A stretch of 64,000 nt of DNA from Shewanella litorisediminis (GTDB lineage: Bacteria; Pseudomonadota; Gammaproteobacteria; Enterobacterales; Shewanellaceae): the NCBI RefSeq assembly GCF_016834455.1, contig NZ_CP069213.1, forward strand, positions 2,976,501 to 3,040,500, given 5' to 3'. Below the pieces are notes generated by a model that worked only from the letters and a program-made list of their open reading frames with translations, ran no database searches and was not told where the DNA came from. The position numbers were made by a program, and so were the translations under genes. How positions within the stretch are numbered: the stretch's first letter is position 1; every line of letters starts with the position of its first letter. Shown piece after piece: positions 18,022 to 27,040 of the stretch.

Positions 18022-19458
18022 ATGAATTCCATTCTTCTTGGCGGCGATGGCAATACCCAGGTTGCTCTCAATGCGGCCATGGCCAACCGCCATGGATTAA
18101 TTACCGGGGCGACGGGAACCGGCAAAACCATCAGCCTGCAGTTGCTGGCGGAATCCTTTTCAGAGCTTGGCGTGCCCTGCTTTGTGGCCGATGTAAAAGG
18201 CGACCTCAGCGGCCTTGCTGCAGCAGGTAAAGACAATCCCAAAATTTCAGAACGCAGCAATCACATTGGCATGGCGGTACCCAACTTTTCTGCCAAGCCA
18301 ACGCTTTTTTGGGACATCTATGGCCAGCGCGGGCTTCAGGCCCGTACCACCATCAGTGAGATGGGACCGCTACTGCTATCGAGCCTGCTTGAGCTGAACG
18401 ATACCCAAACCGGGGTGTTATACAGCTGCTTTGCCTTTGCAGACGATGAAGGCATGTTACTGCTCGACCTTAAAGACTTGCGCGCGCTGCTGTCGTTTAT
18501 GGCCGATAAAGGTAATAGCCTGTCGGGCAATTACGGCAATATCAGCAGTGCCAGCATAGGCGCCATCCAAAGAAAACTACTGGTGCTGGAAGAACAGGGA
18601 GCCGATGCCTTTTTTACCGAGCCGGCACTGGAGCTAGGCGACTTGATGCAAAACGATTTTTCCGGCAAGGGGGTCATCAGCCTGCTGGATGTGACACGGC
18701 TTCTCCATCAGGCCCCCAAACTCTATGCCACCTTCCTGTTTTGGCTGCTTTCTGAGCTGTTTGAAAACCTGCCCGAGGTTGGCGATGCCGACAAACCCAA
18801 ACTGGTGCTCTTTTTCGATGAGGCGCATCTGCTGTTTAATGATGCGCCCAAAGTTCTGGTCGATAAAATAGAGCAGGTGGTCCGGCTTATCCGCTCCAAG
18901 GGTGTGGGGGTGTTTTTTATCAGCCAAAGCCCCATGGATATTCCCGAGGCGATCCTTGGCCAATTGGGTTGCCGTATCCAGCATGCCCTCAGGGCCTTTA
19001 CCCCCAAAGATCAAAAAACCATTCGTGCCGTTGCCGAGAATTTCAGACCCAACCCCAATTTTTCCACCGCCGAAGTGATAACGACACTGGGTGTTGGCGA
19101 GGCGCTGGTGTCGGTGCTGGACGCTAAAGGCTCGCCAACGCAGGTAGAGCGGGTACTTATCTGCCCTCCCGCCTCCCGCATCGGCCCCTTATCCGATGAA
19201 GAGCGTCAGACTCTGCTTGCGCGCTCGCCGCTGAAAAGCAAATACCAGGAAGCCGTGGACAGGGAATCCGCCTTCGAAATCCTGTCTCAGCGCATTAATG
19301 CAACCCAAACGTCATCCAAACCGGACACGGCGAAAAAGCCATCCTCACGGCAAAGCGACAACGCCGCCGAAGCCTTTTTCAAGAGTCTCGCCCGGGCCGT
19401 GGGCTCCAAGCTTGGGCAAAGTTTGGTACGGGGAATATTGGGCTCACTCAAACGCTGA
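18022..19458 (+). CDS. HerA-like ATPase, DUF853/YjgR family
   Basis: A 478-residue P-loop ATPase. Walker A is GATGTGKT at residues 29-36 and Walker B is LVLFFDEAHLLF at about 257-268. A later conserved segment is FFISQSPMDIPEAILGQLGCRIQHALRAF with an arginine-finger-like region. The family resembles HerA/FtsK hexameric translocases and its cellular role is not established. The C-terminal about 60 residues are Ser/Lys-rich linker followed by a helix. No nuclease partner such as NurA lies nearby. Confidence 0.9.
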   Translation: MNSILLGGDGNTQVALNAAMANRHGLITGATGTGKTISLQLLAESFSELGVPCFVADVKGDLSGLAAAGKDNPKISERSNHIGMAVPNFSAKPTLFWDIYGQRGLQARTTISEMGPLLLSSLLELNDTQTGVLYSCFAFADDEGMLLLDLKDLRALLSFMADKGNSLSGNYGNISSASIGAIQRKLLVLEEQGADAFFTEPALELGDLMQNDFSGKGVISLLDVTRLLHQAPKLYATFLFWLLSELFENLPEVGDADKPKLVLFFDEAHLLFNDAPKVLVDKIEQVVRLIRSKGVGVFFISQSPMDIPEAILGQLGCRIQHALRAFTPKDQKTIRAVAENFRPNPNFSTAEVITTLGVGEALVSVLDAKGSPTQVERVLICPPASRIGPLSDEERQTLLARSPLKSKYQEAVDRESAFEILSQRINATQTSSKPDTAKKPSSRQSDNAAEAFFKSLARAVGSKLGQSLVRGILGSLKR

Positions 19459-19533
19459 GACTTCAGCCGTTTTTAAGCAAGGTGCCCTAAGCTGCTGCGC
19501 TCGATATTTGGCTTTGAGTCTTGAGTGCATTCG

Positions 19534-19950
19534 ATGTTTATAGGCTATTTGGTGGTGGCGGCCATCATTGTGAAAACCTCTCTGATGGGGCTTGGGGGAA
19601 TGTCACTGGCCATCGCGTCAGTGGCGTATCTGCTAAACCGTCTGTGGATGCGCTCCCGCGCCCGGCCTTTTAGAGGCAAACAGGTAAGCAATCAGGCACA
19701 GACAAGCGTTCTTGGCAGTAAATTCGCCCAACTGTGTTTAACCGCGGCGCTGCTGCACCTGGCTGTGTACCTGGGATTGGTGGTAAAGCTGCTGATGATG
19801 GATGGCCTTGAGGACATACCGGCATTTCTCTTAAGCCACCTGGTACTGCATCATGTGCTTTGTGCCCTGATAGGCGGCATAGTTACCCTCATGGCCATCA
19901 GGCTCTATCTCGCCCGGCGCGAACCGCCATCCTTGCCCCGAATAGGTTGA
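19534..19950 (+). CDS. Small inner-membrane protein of unknown function
   Basis: About 138 residues from the ATG at 19534; a GTG three codons earlier is possible. Four hydrophobic segments: an N-terminal IGYLVVAAIIV, GGMSLAIASVAYLLNRLW, LCLTAALLHLAVYLGLVVKLLM and HHVLCALIGGIVTLMAIRLYL. A basic loop joins the second and third. No family recognised. It is 75 bp after the ATPase gene and ends at a bidirectional terminator. Confidence 0.6.
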   Translation: MFIGYLVVAAIIVKTSLMGLGGMSLAIASVAYLLNRLWMRSRARPFRGKQVSNQAQTSVLGSKFAQLCLTAALLHLAVYLGLVVKLLMMDGLEDIPAFLLSHLVLHHVLCALIGGIVTLMAIRLYLARREPPSLPRIG

Positions 19951-19958
19951 GATAAAAC

Positions 19959-19986
19959 GATAAAAGCGCCCGAGGGCGCTTTTATC
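19959..19986. terminator. Bidirectional intrinsic terminator
   Basis: GATAAAAGCGCCC-GA-GGGCGCTTTTATC, between the plus-strand membrane gene and the convergent SpoU methyltransferase gene. Confidence 0.9.
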
Positions 19987-20026
19987 TTAAGACAGCTCTG
20001 AATGAACGAGAGTGTGATGCAGGCCC

Positions 20027-21163
20027 TCAGCGCTGCTGGCGATACCATTCACCCAAAATCAGGCTGGCCGCCACACTCACGTTCAATGACTCCACAAGTC
20101 CGGTTCCCGGAATTTGCACGCCGATATCGGCGCGGCTCGCCACCGCCTTGGAGACACCATCCATTTCCTCACCAAATACCACCACCACCTTGGCTGGCAG
20201 ACTGCTGCGATAGAGAGACTCACCACCGTGGCTGGAGGTGGTGATGATGCTGTAACCCGCCTGACGGCATTCCTGCAGTGCGTCTGTCAGTCTGTCACAG
20301 CGAATGCCCTCAACATGCTCCATGCCGCCTTCTGCGGTGCGGGCTGCCGCGCCGGATTGCAGTAATCCAGCTTCTGTCATGACGATGCCGGCCACCCCGA
20401 AATGGGCACAGCTGCGCATAATGGCACCGAGATTATGGGGATTGCCCACGCCATCAAGGGCGAGCAAACAATCTGTGGCTTTACCGGCATTGGCAGCCAG
20501 GTAGCTTGCCATGTCCCGCAAAGGCTTGCGACGCACCACCATCACCACACCGCCGTGATGCTGACTACCGGCAATTTTTTCCAGTTCATCGGCGTCCACC
20601 ACATGGTATGCCTTGCGATTTCTGGCAAGGTATTTCATCACATCGGCGAATTTGGGCGCGGTCTCTTCATCCAGATACAGCTTAATCACCTCATCGCTGC
20701 GCAGCTTGAAGGTTTCGCGGCAGGCATTAATACCATAAAGGCGGGTCTCGTTCAGACGTTGATCCTTACCATCGAAACCAGCCTGGGCGGCAGGCGCTCT
20801 GTGCGCTGGCTCTCTGCGCGGATCTTCTCTATGCGGAGTATCTCTGCGCTGAAAGGAGTCCCGTCGCTCGGCACGCCCTGAGCCCGTGTTACGGTCAAAA
20901 CGTCCCTTATTCGAGCTCCGGTCAGCGCCTTTTTTCTCGCGGCGCTCACCGCCTTTCAAAAACTCCCCGGCGTTACCCTTATCAGTCTGATGGCTGCGGC
21001 CTTGATGGCGTTCGGCTCTTGTTGGACTTGCATCGTCCTGCTCTGCCTTGTGCTGGCGCGGGGATGACTGCTTGCCATGGGATTGCTTCTGCCACGGAGA
21101 GGAGGTGTTAGCTGAAGGGGGTTGGCGCCTTGAAACGCGTTGCTGGGGTTTGGGATTGTTCAC
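20027..21163 (-). CDS. SpoU/TrmH-family RNA 2'-O-methyltransferase, YfiF type
   Basis: A 378-residue protein. The first 130 or so residues are strongly charged and low-complexity (Arg, Gln, Lys, Ser), with several RRE/HRE-like stretches. Then come a SpoU substrate-binding domain (about 135-210, LYGINACRETFKLR) and a SPOUT knot domain with LLALDGVGNPHNLGAIMRSCAHFG, VVVFGEEMDGVSK and IPGTGLVESLNVSVAASLILGEW. The basic extension and length fit E. coli YfiF rather than RlmB or TrmH. The RNA target is unknown. The start is GTG at 21163. Confidence 0.85.
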   Translation of the reverse strand: MNNPKPQQRVSRRQPPSANTSSPWQKQSHGKQSSPRQHKAEQDDASPTRAERHQGRSHQTDKGNAGEFLKGGERREKKGADRSSNKGRFDRNTGSGRAERRDSFQRRDTPHREDPRREPAHRAPAAQAGFDGKDQRLNETRLYGINACRETFKLRSDEVIKLYLDEETAPKFADVMKYLARNRKAYHVVDADELEKIAGSQHHGGVVMVVRRKPLRDMASYLAANAGKATDCLLALDGVGNPHNLGAIMRSCAHFGVAGIVMTEAGLLQSGAAARTAEGGMEHVEGIRCDRLTDALQECRQAGYSIITTSSHGGESLYRSSLPAKVVVVFGEEMDGVSKAVASRADIGVQIPGTGLVESLNVSVAASLILGEWYRQQR

Positions 21164-21272
21164 GCTGTGCTCACTGTTAAACTCGCGGCCCGCTGGCCAC
21201 GAAACAAGGCTATTTTAGATGTCCCGGCGCCGGCTCACAACCAAAGGCGTATCAAGATAGGTTTATTCGTCG

Positions 21273-22340
21273 CTAAAGGCTCAGCGCCAACTGGGCGCTG
21301 CCCTCATTTTCTGCCTCGCTCTGACAAGCCAGACCCGCGGCAATCCCCACCAGGCGAACTCCCCGGCCCTCGGCACGCACAAAGGCCTGGCTGAGCAGCG
21401 ATTCGAATAATCTCACCGAGGGTTCTTCGGCGCGACTTTCTATGGTGGTCTGACGAAAATCATCAAACTTAAGCTTTACCACCAGCTTGTGAATGCGCCT
21501 GCCCGACGCGCTGCGGCCAAGACGACGATTAAGCTCGGGAATGAGTGATGAGAGCACATCCAGACAGGCCTCACGGGTATGCAAGTCTTTGGGCACTGTG
21601 GTCTCTACCCCCACGGACTTGCGCTCCCGATGGGAGACGATGGCCCGTTCATCCCGGCCATGTGCCCTTTCATACAAAACGGCACCGAATTTACCAAAGT
21701 GCTCTGTCAGCAGCTTCAGCGGCACCTGCTGTACATCGGCGCAGGTTTTAAGTCCCAGCGCATTGAGCTTTTCTTCGGTGACCTTGCCGACACCGGGGAT
21801 CTTACCCAGGGGTAAGGCTCTGACGAAGTGCATCAGGGTATCGGGCGACACCACATACTGACCATTGGGCTTATTGAGATCCGAAGCAACCTTGGCAACA
21901 AACTTGATAGGACTCACGCCCGCCGAGGCCGTCAGACCGGTTTCTTTGAATATGTCACTGCGAATCGCCTCGGCAATACGGGTGGCCGAGCCCTGATACA
22001 AGGTGCAGTCACTCACATCCAGATAAGCTTCATCCAGCGACAGAGGTTCAATCAGGGAGGTATAACGGCTGAAGATTTCGCGTATTTGTTGCGAAACGGC
22101 CTTGTACACCTCCATCCGCCCGGGAACCAGGATCAGGTTGGGGCACAGTTTCAGGGCGTAGGCCGAAGCCATGGCTGAACGCACGCCAAAGGCGCGGGCC
22201 TCATAGTTGCAGGTGCTGATGACGCCTCGCCTGTCGCTGCTGCCCCCTACCGCCAACGGCTTGCCGCGGTACTGTGGAAAATCGCGCATTTCAACGGCTG
22301 CAAAGTAGCAGTCCATATCGATATGAATGATTTTTCGCAT
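21273..22340 (-). CDS. dinB: DNA polymerase IV (Y-family, translesion)
   Basis: Error-prone translesion polymerase of 355 residues. The catalytic acidic residues sit in [14 protein letters not shown] and [26 protein letters not shown] is the helix-hairpin-helix thumb and the little-finger domain follows. I chose the ATG at 22340 (MRKIIHID). A LexA box lies 19 bp upstream, so the gene is under SOS control. The C-terminus lacks an obvious beta-clamp QLVLGL motif, but ends in a similar QLALSL. Confidence 0.97.
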   Translation of the reverse strand: MRKIIHIDMDCYFAAVEMRDFPQYRGKPLAVGGSSDRRGVISTCNYEARAFGVRSAMASAYALKLCPNLILVPGRMEVYKAVSQQIREIFSRYTSLIEPLSLDEAYLDVSDCTLYQGSATRIAEAIRSDIFKETGLTASAGVSPIKFVAKVASDLNKPNGQYVVSPDTLMHFVRALPLGKIPGVGKVTEEKLNALGLKTCADVQQVPLKLLTEHFGKFGAVLYERAHGRDERAIVSHRERKSVGVETTVPKDLHTREACLDVLSSLIPELNRRLGRSASGRRIHKLVVKLKFDDFRQTTIESRAEEPSVRLFESLLSQAFVRAEGRGVRLVGIAAGLACQSEAENEGSAQLALSL

Positions 22341-22358
22341 AGGGAACACCTGAAATTA

Positions 22359-22374
22359 CTGTATATAAAAACAG
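22359..22374 (-). promoter_or_regulatory. LexA (SOS) box of dinB
   Basis: CTGTATATAAAAACAG, an exact CTGT-N8-ACAG match with an AT-rich centre, immediately upstream of dinB. Confidence 0.92.
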
Positions 22375-22394
22375 TATCAAAATTACAGGCAATA

Positions 22395-22418
22395 AAAAAG
22401 CGCCCTGAGGCGCTTTTT
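22395..22418 (-). terminator. Terminator of the chemoreceptor gene
   Basis: AAAAAGCGCC-CTGA-GGCGCTTTTT, symmetric A and T tracts, just after the chemoreceptor stop on the minus strand. Confidence 0.88.
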
Positions 22419-22425
22419 ACCCGGT

Positions 22426-24423
22426 TTACACCCGGAACTGCGAGATGTTGCCGGACAGTGCGTGGGTAAGCTGCTCAAATGCCTTGAGACTGCCCACCAG
22501 CTCCTGGCTGGCCGAATGAGAGTCATCGGACAGTCCGCGTACATTTTCCACATTTTGCGCCACTTCGTCAGCCACCACCGCCTGCTGACCGATCGCCACA
22601 GTAATTTCAGTGGTTTGCTGCAGTATGGCGCCAATGGCATCGGTAATCTTGCCAAGTGAGTCTTCTACCTGACCGGTAAGCATCTGCCCGCGCTTGGCGT
22701 CGTTCACCCCCGCCTCCATCACAGATTCGGCGGCCATGGCACTCTGTTGTAAACGCTGGATGATGCCCTGAATGTTGGCGGTAGAATCCTGGGTGCGGGA
22801 TGCCAGGGTACGCACCTCATCGGCCACCACGGCGAATCCGCGCCCCTGTTCTCCGGCCCTGGCCGCTTCAATGGCGGCGTTCAGCGCAAGCAGGTTGGTT
22901 TGCTCGGCGATGTTACGAATGACGCTGAGCACTTCGCCAATCTTTTCTGAGCTGCCCCTGAGTTCTTTGATAACAGCGGCGGCTTCTATCACCCTGGATG
23001 AGAGGGTTTCTATCCCGGCGGAGGCCTCGGCGACTATCTGCTTGCCGTCATCGGCCTGAGACTGAGCTGTTTCGGCAAAATTGGCCGTCCGCTGAGCGCT
23101 GGCAGCCATTTCCTGGCTGGTATGAGCCATCTCAATGGCAGCGGCGGCAACCGAATCGATTTGGGCCTTTTGCCTGGATACGGCGCCAACAGCCACATCA
23201 CAAATTTTGCGGGCCTCGATAATACCGTCGTCCACATCGCGGGTCAGGTCGCGGGTCTGACGCAGCATTTGCTGCACCTTGGTCGCAAACCGATTAAAGG
23301 CATCGGCCATGAGTCCAAGCTCATCCTCACGCTGGATATCGATACGGCGGGACAAATCACCTTCACCGCTGGCCATATTGTTCATGGCACCCAGCAGAGA
23401 GTTGAGCTGCCTGCGAAGCGGGAGCAACAGCAGCCAAACCGTCACACCCACCAGGAAAATAATACCCAGCGACATCAGACAGGCATTCCAGAAGGCATCG
23501 CGCACCGGCGCTTCTATTACCTCGTGGGGCAACATAAAGGCCAAATGCCATTTTTGTTTGGGGTAGTCACCGGCTACTTCAACAAACGCCACACGCTGAG
23601 ACTCCCCCTGATAGACCACATCGGCAAAGCCGTGTGATTGGCGCTGCATCAGCTGACCGAGGGCACTGAAACCTTCGCTGCCATTATTGTCGACCTTTTG
23701 AATGGATGAGCCGGGTGGGAAACTGTCGTTAAAACCGGGGAAATACACCAGCTTGCCATCGCCCGTCATCAGAAACGCCTGGCCGGAACCCTGATATTTA
23801 ATGGGTGCCAGCAACGTCTTGCCTATGGTATCGATAAGAATATCCATGCCTCCAATCCCCAACAGTTGGCCGTTGGCACCAAAAACAGGCGTTTTTACGG
23901 TTGCCGAAATCGAGCCATCATTGGCATCAACCGCCGGGTCGCCCACAAACAGACCACCCTTGTCCAGCGCTTCCTGCCACCAGGGGCGCTTGTTGGTGTA
24001 GTAATTGGAGTCGCCATCGTAACGGCCATTGAGGTCGAAATATTCAAAGGTGTTGGCGGAGCCAAAGAAAACTGACTTGATGTCGGCGTCTTTGTCGGAA
24101 AAATATTTGAAGTACTGCACTATGCGCTGATATTGGTCGTCGCTGGCGAGATTGCTGCCTCTGGCCTTGTAATGGGTGAACCAGTCAACCAGACCGGGCT
24201 CGGCAAACACCGCATGGATAATCTGGCCTTTAGCCACAAAATAGCCCCGAATATCCCGGCTTTTTTGTTCCATCAGGGCATTAATGTCACCATCAATGGT
24301 GGCACGGGTGGACTGGCTGGCATCACGCACCAAAAAGGTTGCGATCAGCGCCAGCAATATTGCCAGCGCACCAACCAGCGTCAGTACAAGTTGTAGGCTC
24401 AAAGAACGTTTGATATGTCCCAT
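22426..24423 (-). CDS. Methyl-accepting chemotaxis protein with periplasmic Cache domain
   Basis: A 665-residue chemoreceptor. Transmembrane segment 1 is at about 10-32, a double-Cache ligand domain at about 40-325 ([27 protein letters not shown] is characteristic) and transmembrane segment 2 at about 335-357. HAMP spans about 358-410 and the coiled-coil signalling domain the rest. The invariant hairpin tip [32 protein letters not shown] is intact. No C-terminal CheR/CheB pentapeptide is visible (ends SQFRV). Ligand unknown. Monocistronic. Confidence 0.96.
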   Translation of the reverse strand: MGHIKRSLSLQLVLTLVGALAILLALIATFLVRDASQSTRATIDGDINALMEQKSRDIRGYFVAKGQIIHAVFAEPGLVDWFTHYKARGSNLASDDQYQRIVQYFKYFSDKDADIKSVFFGSANTFEYFDLNGRYDGDSNYYTNKRPWWQEALDKGGLFVGDPAVDANDGSISATVKTPVFGANGQLLGIGGMDILIDTIGKTLLAPIKYQGSGQAFLMTGDGKLVYFPGFNDSFPPGSSIQKVDNNGSEGFSALGQLMQRQSHGFADVVYQGESQRVAFVEVAGDYPKQKWHLAFMLPHEVIEAPVRDAFWNACLMSLGIIFLVGVTVWLLLLPLRRQLNSLLGAMNNMASGEGDLSRRIDIQREDELGLMADAFNRFATKVQQMLRQTRDLTRDVDDGIIEARKICDVAVGAVSRQKAQIDSVAAAAIEMAHTSQEMAASAQRTANFAETAQSQADDGKQIVAEASAGIETLSSRVIEAAAVIKELRGSSEKIGEVLSVIRNIAEQTNLLALNAAIEAARAGEQGRGFAVVADEVRTLASRTQDSTANIQGIIQRLQQSAMAAESVMEAGVNDAKRGQMLTGQVEDSLGKITDAIGAILQQTTEITVAIGQQAVVADEVAQNVENVRGLSDDSHSASQELVGSLKAFEQLTHALSGNISQFRV

Positions 24424-24554
24424 CGGGTTACCCTTTCGCAGTTATTGTTGTTGGGCGAAATAGCTCATCAATCTAGCAACAATGGGCGCAGGATAACAGT
24501 AAAATTCGAGTAAATTTAGGCAAATAGCCCGGTACAAAAGAGCGTCATTGGCAT

Positions 24555-24584
24555 AAAAATGCCGGCGTAATTGCCGGCATTTTT
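24555..24584 (-). terminator. Terminator of the bacterioferritin pair
   Basis: AAAAATGCCGGC-GTAATT-GCCGGCATTTTT. It lies about 34 bp after the distal bfr stop codon. Confidence 0.9.
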
Positions 24585-24617
24585 CTGTTGAAGCTATGCA
24601 GAAAGTAAAAATGGCCT

Positions 24618-25088
24618 TCAGGACATTTTGGACTGCAGATAATTGGGTAAACCAATGCGGTCTATCAGACCCAGTTGTTTTTCCAGCCAGTAGAGGTGGT
24701 CGTCTTCGGTCTCTTCCAGCAACTGTTGCAGCAGCTCACGGGTGACATAATCCCCTTTGGCTTCACACAGGGCAATAACCCGGCGCAGGTTATCGGCCAC
24801 CTTGTATTCGTAAGCCAGATCGCTTTTAAGCATGGCTTCCACGTCTTTGCCTATATTGAGCTTTTCCCGGCTGGCTACATCCGGTGTGCCCTCGAGAAAC
24901 AGAATACGTGACACCAATTTGGCCGCATGCTCACGCTCGTCATCTGACTCATGGGCAATGCGCTCGTAAAGCTCATTCAGCCCCCAATCCTCATACATTC
25001 TGGCATGCACAAAATACTGATCCATAGCCGATAATTCGCCGGTAAGCAGACCATTCAGCGCATCTATGACTTCTTGATGACCTTTCAT
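24618..25088 (-). CDS. bfr: Bacterioferritin subunit with intact ferroxidase site, lacking the haem Met
   Basis: Iron-storage ferritin of 156 residues from the ATG at 25088 (RBS AGGAG). By numbering against E. coli Bfr, all dinuclear-iron ligands are present: Glu18, Glu51, His54, Glu94, Glu127 and His130, plus Tyr25. The haem-ligating Met52 is replaced by Arg (DERE-H instead of DEMKH). Its upstream neighbour has the opposite pattern, so the two probably form a mixed 24-mer. Second gene of the pair, with 11 bp between the genes. Confidence 0.95.
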   Translation of the reverse strand: MKGHQEVIDALNGLLTGELSAMDQYFVHARMYEDWGLNELYERIAHESDDEREHAAKLVSRILFLEGTPDVASREKLNIGKDVEAMLKSDLAYEYKVADNLRRVIALCEAKGDYVTRELLQQLLEETEDDHLYWLEKQLGLIDRIGLPNYLQSKMS

Positions 25089-25099
25089 CTTGCTCTCCT

Positions 25100-25570
25100 T
25101 CAATCGTCCATTTGTGACTGCAAGTAATTTTGAATGCCGGTGAGGCGAATAAGCTCAAACTGGGACTCGAGCCAGTCGAGATGTTCTTCCTCGTCTTCCA
25201 GGATGTCCTCGAGGATGTCGCGGCTCACGTAGTCCTGCAATTTTTCACATTCGGCAATCGCGGCACGCAGCAATGGCAACTGCTCTTCCAGCATGCTTTT
25301 ATCGCAGCCAAGCATTTCTTCTGAATGTTCGCCTATGCGCAGTTTTCCCAGCGCCTGGAGATTCGGCAAGCCTTCGAGGAACAGCACCCGTTCAATCAGC
25401 TTGTCGGCATGCTTCATATCTTCGATGGATTTTTTGTAATCCTTGCTGTTGAGTTTTTCCAGGCCCCAGTTTTTAAACATCCGGGCATGGAGAAAATACT
25501 GATTGATTGCAGTAAGCTCGGCAGTCAATACCTTGTTGAGGTGGCTTACCACACTGGCATGGCCTTTCAT
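25100..25570 (-). CDS. bfr: Bacterioferritin subunit with haem Met52 but altered ferroxidase site
   Basis: A 156-residue bacterioferritin from the ATG at 25570. Met52 (IEDMKHA) is retained for inter-subunit haem. The ferroxidase site is degraded: position 51 is Asp instead of Glu and position 94 is Leu instead of Glu by alignment to E. coli Bfr; Glu18, Tyr25, His54, Glu127 and His130 remain. A frame reaching 25669 adds residues unlike Bfr. First gene of the pair. Upstream are an FNR-type box and a Fur-like box. Confidence 0.95.
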   Translation of the reverse strand: MKGHASVVSHLNKVLTAELTAINQYFLHARMFKNWGLEKLNSKDYKKSIEDMKHADKLIERVLFLEGLPNLQALGKLRIGEHSEEMLGCDKSMLEEQLPLLRAAIAECEKLQDYVSRDILEDILEDEEEHLDWLESQFELIRLTGIQNYLQSQMDD

Positions 25571-25597
25571 AAGCAAACGTCCTTGGTTGGATAAAAA

Positions 25598-25611
25598 TTG
25601 ATCTACATCAA
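25598..25611 (-). promoter_or_regulatory. FNR/EtrA-type box upstream of the bacterioferritin pair
   Basis: TTGATCTACATCAA, a perfect TTGAT-N4-ATCAA palindrome centred about 34 bp before the first bfr start codon. In Shewanella such sites bind EtrA (FNR); CRP is a less likely reader. Being so close to the gene, it could overlap the core promoter and repress. Confidence 0.75.
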
Positions 25612-25675
25612 ATTCAACCCTAGTACAGCCAGACCAAATAATCAACTTTTCCTTTAATATCAATGACATCTAAAG

Positions 25676-25691
25676 GTTAATTATTCTCATT
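25676..25691 (-). promoter_or_regulatory. Fur-like box
   Basis: Minus strand AATGAGAATAATTAAC matches AATGATAATCATTATC at 13 of 16 positions. It is about 105 bp upstream of the first bfr start. Iron control of bacterioferritin is common, which supports the assignment. Confidence 0.5.
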
Positions 25692-25715
25692 GCGTTTATG
25701 CTTATCAAGGGGGAG

Positions 25716-26675
25716 TTAAAAGAGCTCTATGTCGTCATCGATTTGCGTTGGCAGCAAATCGCCGTGATTGAAGAGGTCATGGTAAAAGGCCCATCTGTTA
25801 CGGCCATTATCTTTGGAAAAGTAGAGGGCTTTGTCAGCTTTCATCATCACAGACATGGGGTTATCTTCAAGGGTCAGTGATGTTATCCCGATGGAAAGGG
25901 TAACAGGGCCGGTTTTTTCATGCTGGATTTTACCGACGTCCGCCATCAATTTACGACAGATGCATTCCACATCATGCTGGGACTTGTTGTCCAGCAGCAC
26001 CACAAACTCATCACCTCCGAAGCGAAATAAGGCATCGTCGTCGCTGAAGCACGCATTCATGGCCCGGCTAATCCGAAGCAGGACTTCATCCCCGTAAAGA
26101 TGACCAAGGGTGTCGTTAATCTTCTTGAAGAAGTCGATATCAAAGGTCAGCATCCAAAAATACGGAGCGCGCCGGGTCTCTGCACGAATGTGGCTGAAGA
26201 GATGAAACAGACGTGCGTCATAGGCCTTTCGGTTGAGCAGGCCTGTTAAGCCGTCAGTCTGACTGTCGAGCACCACCCGGGCAAAGTTCTCATAAATACG
26301 GGCGAATGCCTGCAACATCATCAGACTCGCATTATCCAACTCGAGGTCGTAAACCAGGAGCACCTTGACCACGGTGTCGTTCATTTTCACCGGCAATGCC
26401 ACCTTGCAACGTTCATCCAGCTCACAGATTGCATTTTTACCGGTATCTATGCACTGCTGCACACAGGGTGGCGGGTTATCCAGTGCCTGCACGAAATCCG
26501 TTGAAGTGAGGTATTTGGGAAAATGCGGCAAGTCACCCACATTAATCACTGCCACCTGTTTTACGCCCATGGTTTGCTCAATGGTTTCAATCAAACAGGT
26601 GGCAAGGGACTGCAATTGCCGCTGCTCGGTAATCGAGGCGACAGAATTCAGTATATGTTCGGGTGCAGAACTCAT
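25716..26675 (-). CDS. Diguanylate cyclase (GGDEF), GAF-like sensor half
   Basis: A 319-residue soluble protein that makes cyclic di-GMP. The C-terminal half holds DGLTGLLNRKAYD, the substrate-binding FDIDFFKKINDTLGH and an intact GGDEF at 220-224. No RxxD inhibitory site precedes it (position 211 is Ser), so product inhibition through the I-site is unlikely. Residues 1-130 look like a GAF-type sensory domain and contain several cysteines (Cys71, Cys75, Cys84, Cys90) that might bind metal or sense redox. No transmembrane segment. It lies just upstream of bfr but is probably transcribed separately. Confidence 0.93.
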   Translation of the reverse strand: MSSAPEHILNSVASITEQRQLQSLATCLIETIEQTMGVKQVAVINVGDLPHFPKYLTSTDFVQALDNPPPCVQQCIDTGKNAICELDERCKVALPVKMNDTVVKVLLVYDLELDNASLMMLQAFARIYENFARVVLDSQTDGLTGLLNRKAYDARLFHLFSHIRAETRRAPYFWMLTFDIDFFKKINDTLGHLYGDEVLLRISRAMNACFSDDDALFRFGGDEFVVLLDNKSQHDVECICRKLMADVGKIQHEKTGPVTLSIGITSLTLEDNPMSVMMKADKALYFSKDNGRNRWAFYHDLFNHGDLLPTQIDDDIELF

Positions 26676-26769
26676 GACACAATCCCCCGCTTGGTGCTGA
26701 ATGACCGACCCATGCCAGTATAGCCAGCATAGGTGTTTATTCGGGGAAATAAAACCGACATGGAAAAAC

Positions 26770-26797
26770 GATAAAGGCTCCCAAGGGAGCCTTTATC
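26770..26797 (-). terminator. Terminator of the nqr operon
   Basis: GATAAAGGCTCCC-AA-GGGAGCCTTTATC. On the minus strand it is followed by CGTTTTTCC, shortly after the nqrM stop. Confidence 0.8.
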
Positions 26798-26812
26798 CAA
26801 TACTGTCCTGCG

Positions 26813-27037
26813 TTAAATTATTCTGTCCTTGGACAGCTTTTCCTTGCGAGCCTCTTCGGCAGCCATTTTGGCTTTGCGCTTGTCGCAGGGGTCATCACAG
26901 TCACAGGCTTTATCGATACCCAAGGCACCGAGGCCCCCGCAACTACCGGCTACGGCCTTTCTCTTGATGATATAGCCAATTGACATCAAAAGGAAAAACA
27001 CCATAAGAACCGCAAAAGCTGCGATAAAGGTACTCAT
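26813..27037 (-). CDS. nqrM: Na+-NQR maturation protein NqrM
   Basis: A 74-residue protein with one N-terminal transmembrane segment (AFAVLMVFFLLMSIGYII) and the family's cysteine cluster (GSCGGLGALGIDKACDCDDPCDKR). It delivers iron to the Cys4 iron site between NqrD and NqrE during assembly of the Na+-pumping complex. Last gene of nqrABCDEF-apbE-nqrM, three bp after apbE, a position shared with Vibrio. Confidence 0.95.
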   Translation of the reverse strand: MSTFIAAFAVLMVFFLLMSIGYIIKRKAVAGSCGGLGALGIDKACDCDDPCDKRKAKMAAEEARKEKLSKDRII

Positions 27038-27040
27038 ACA

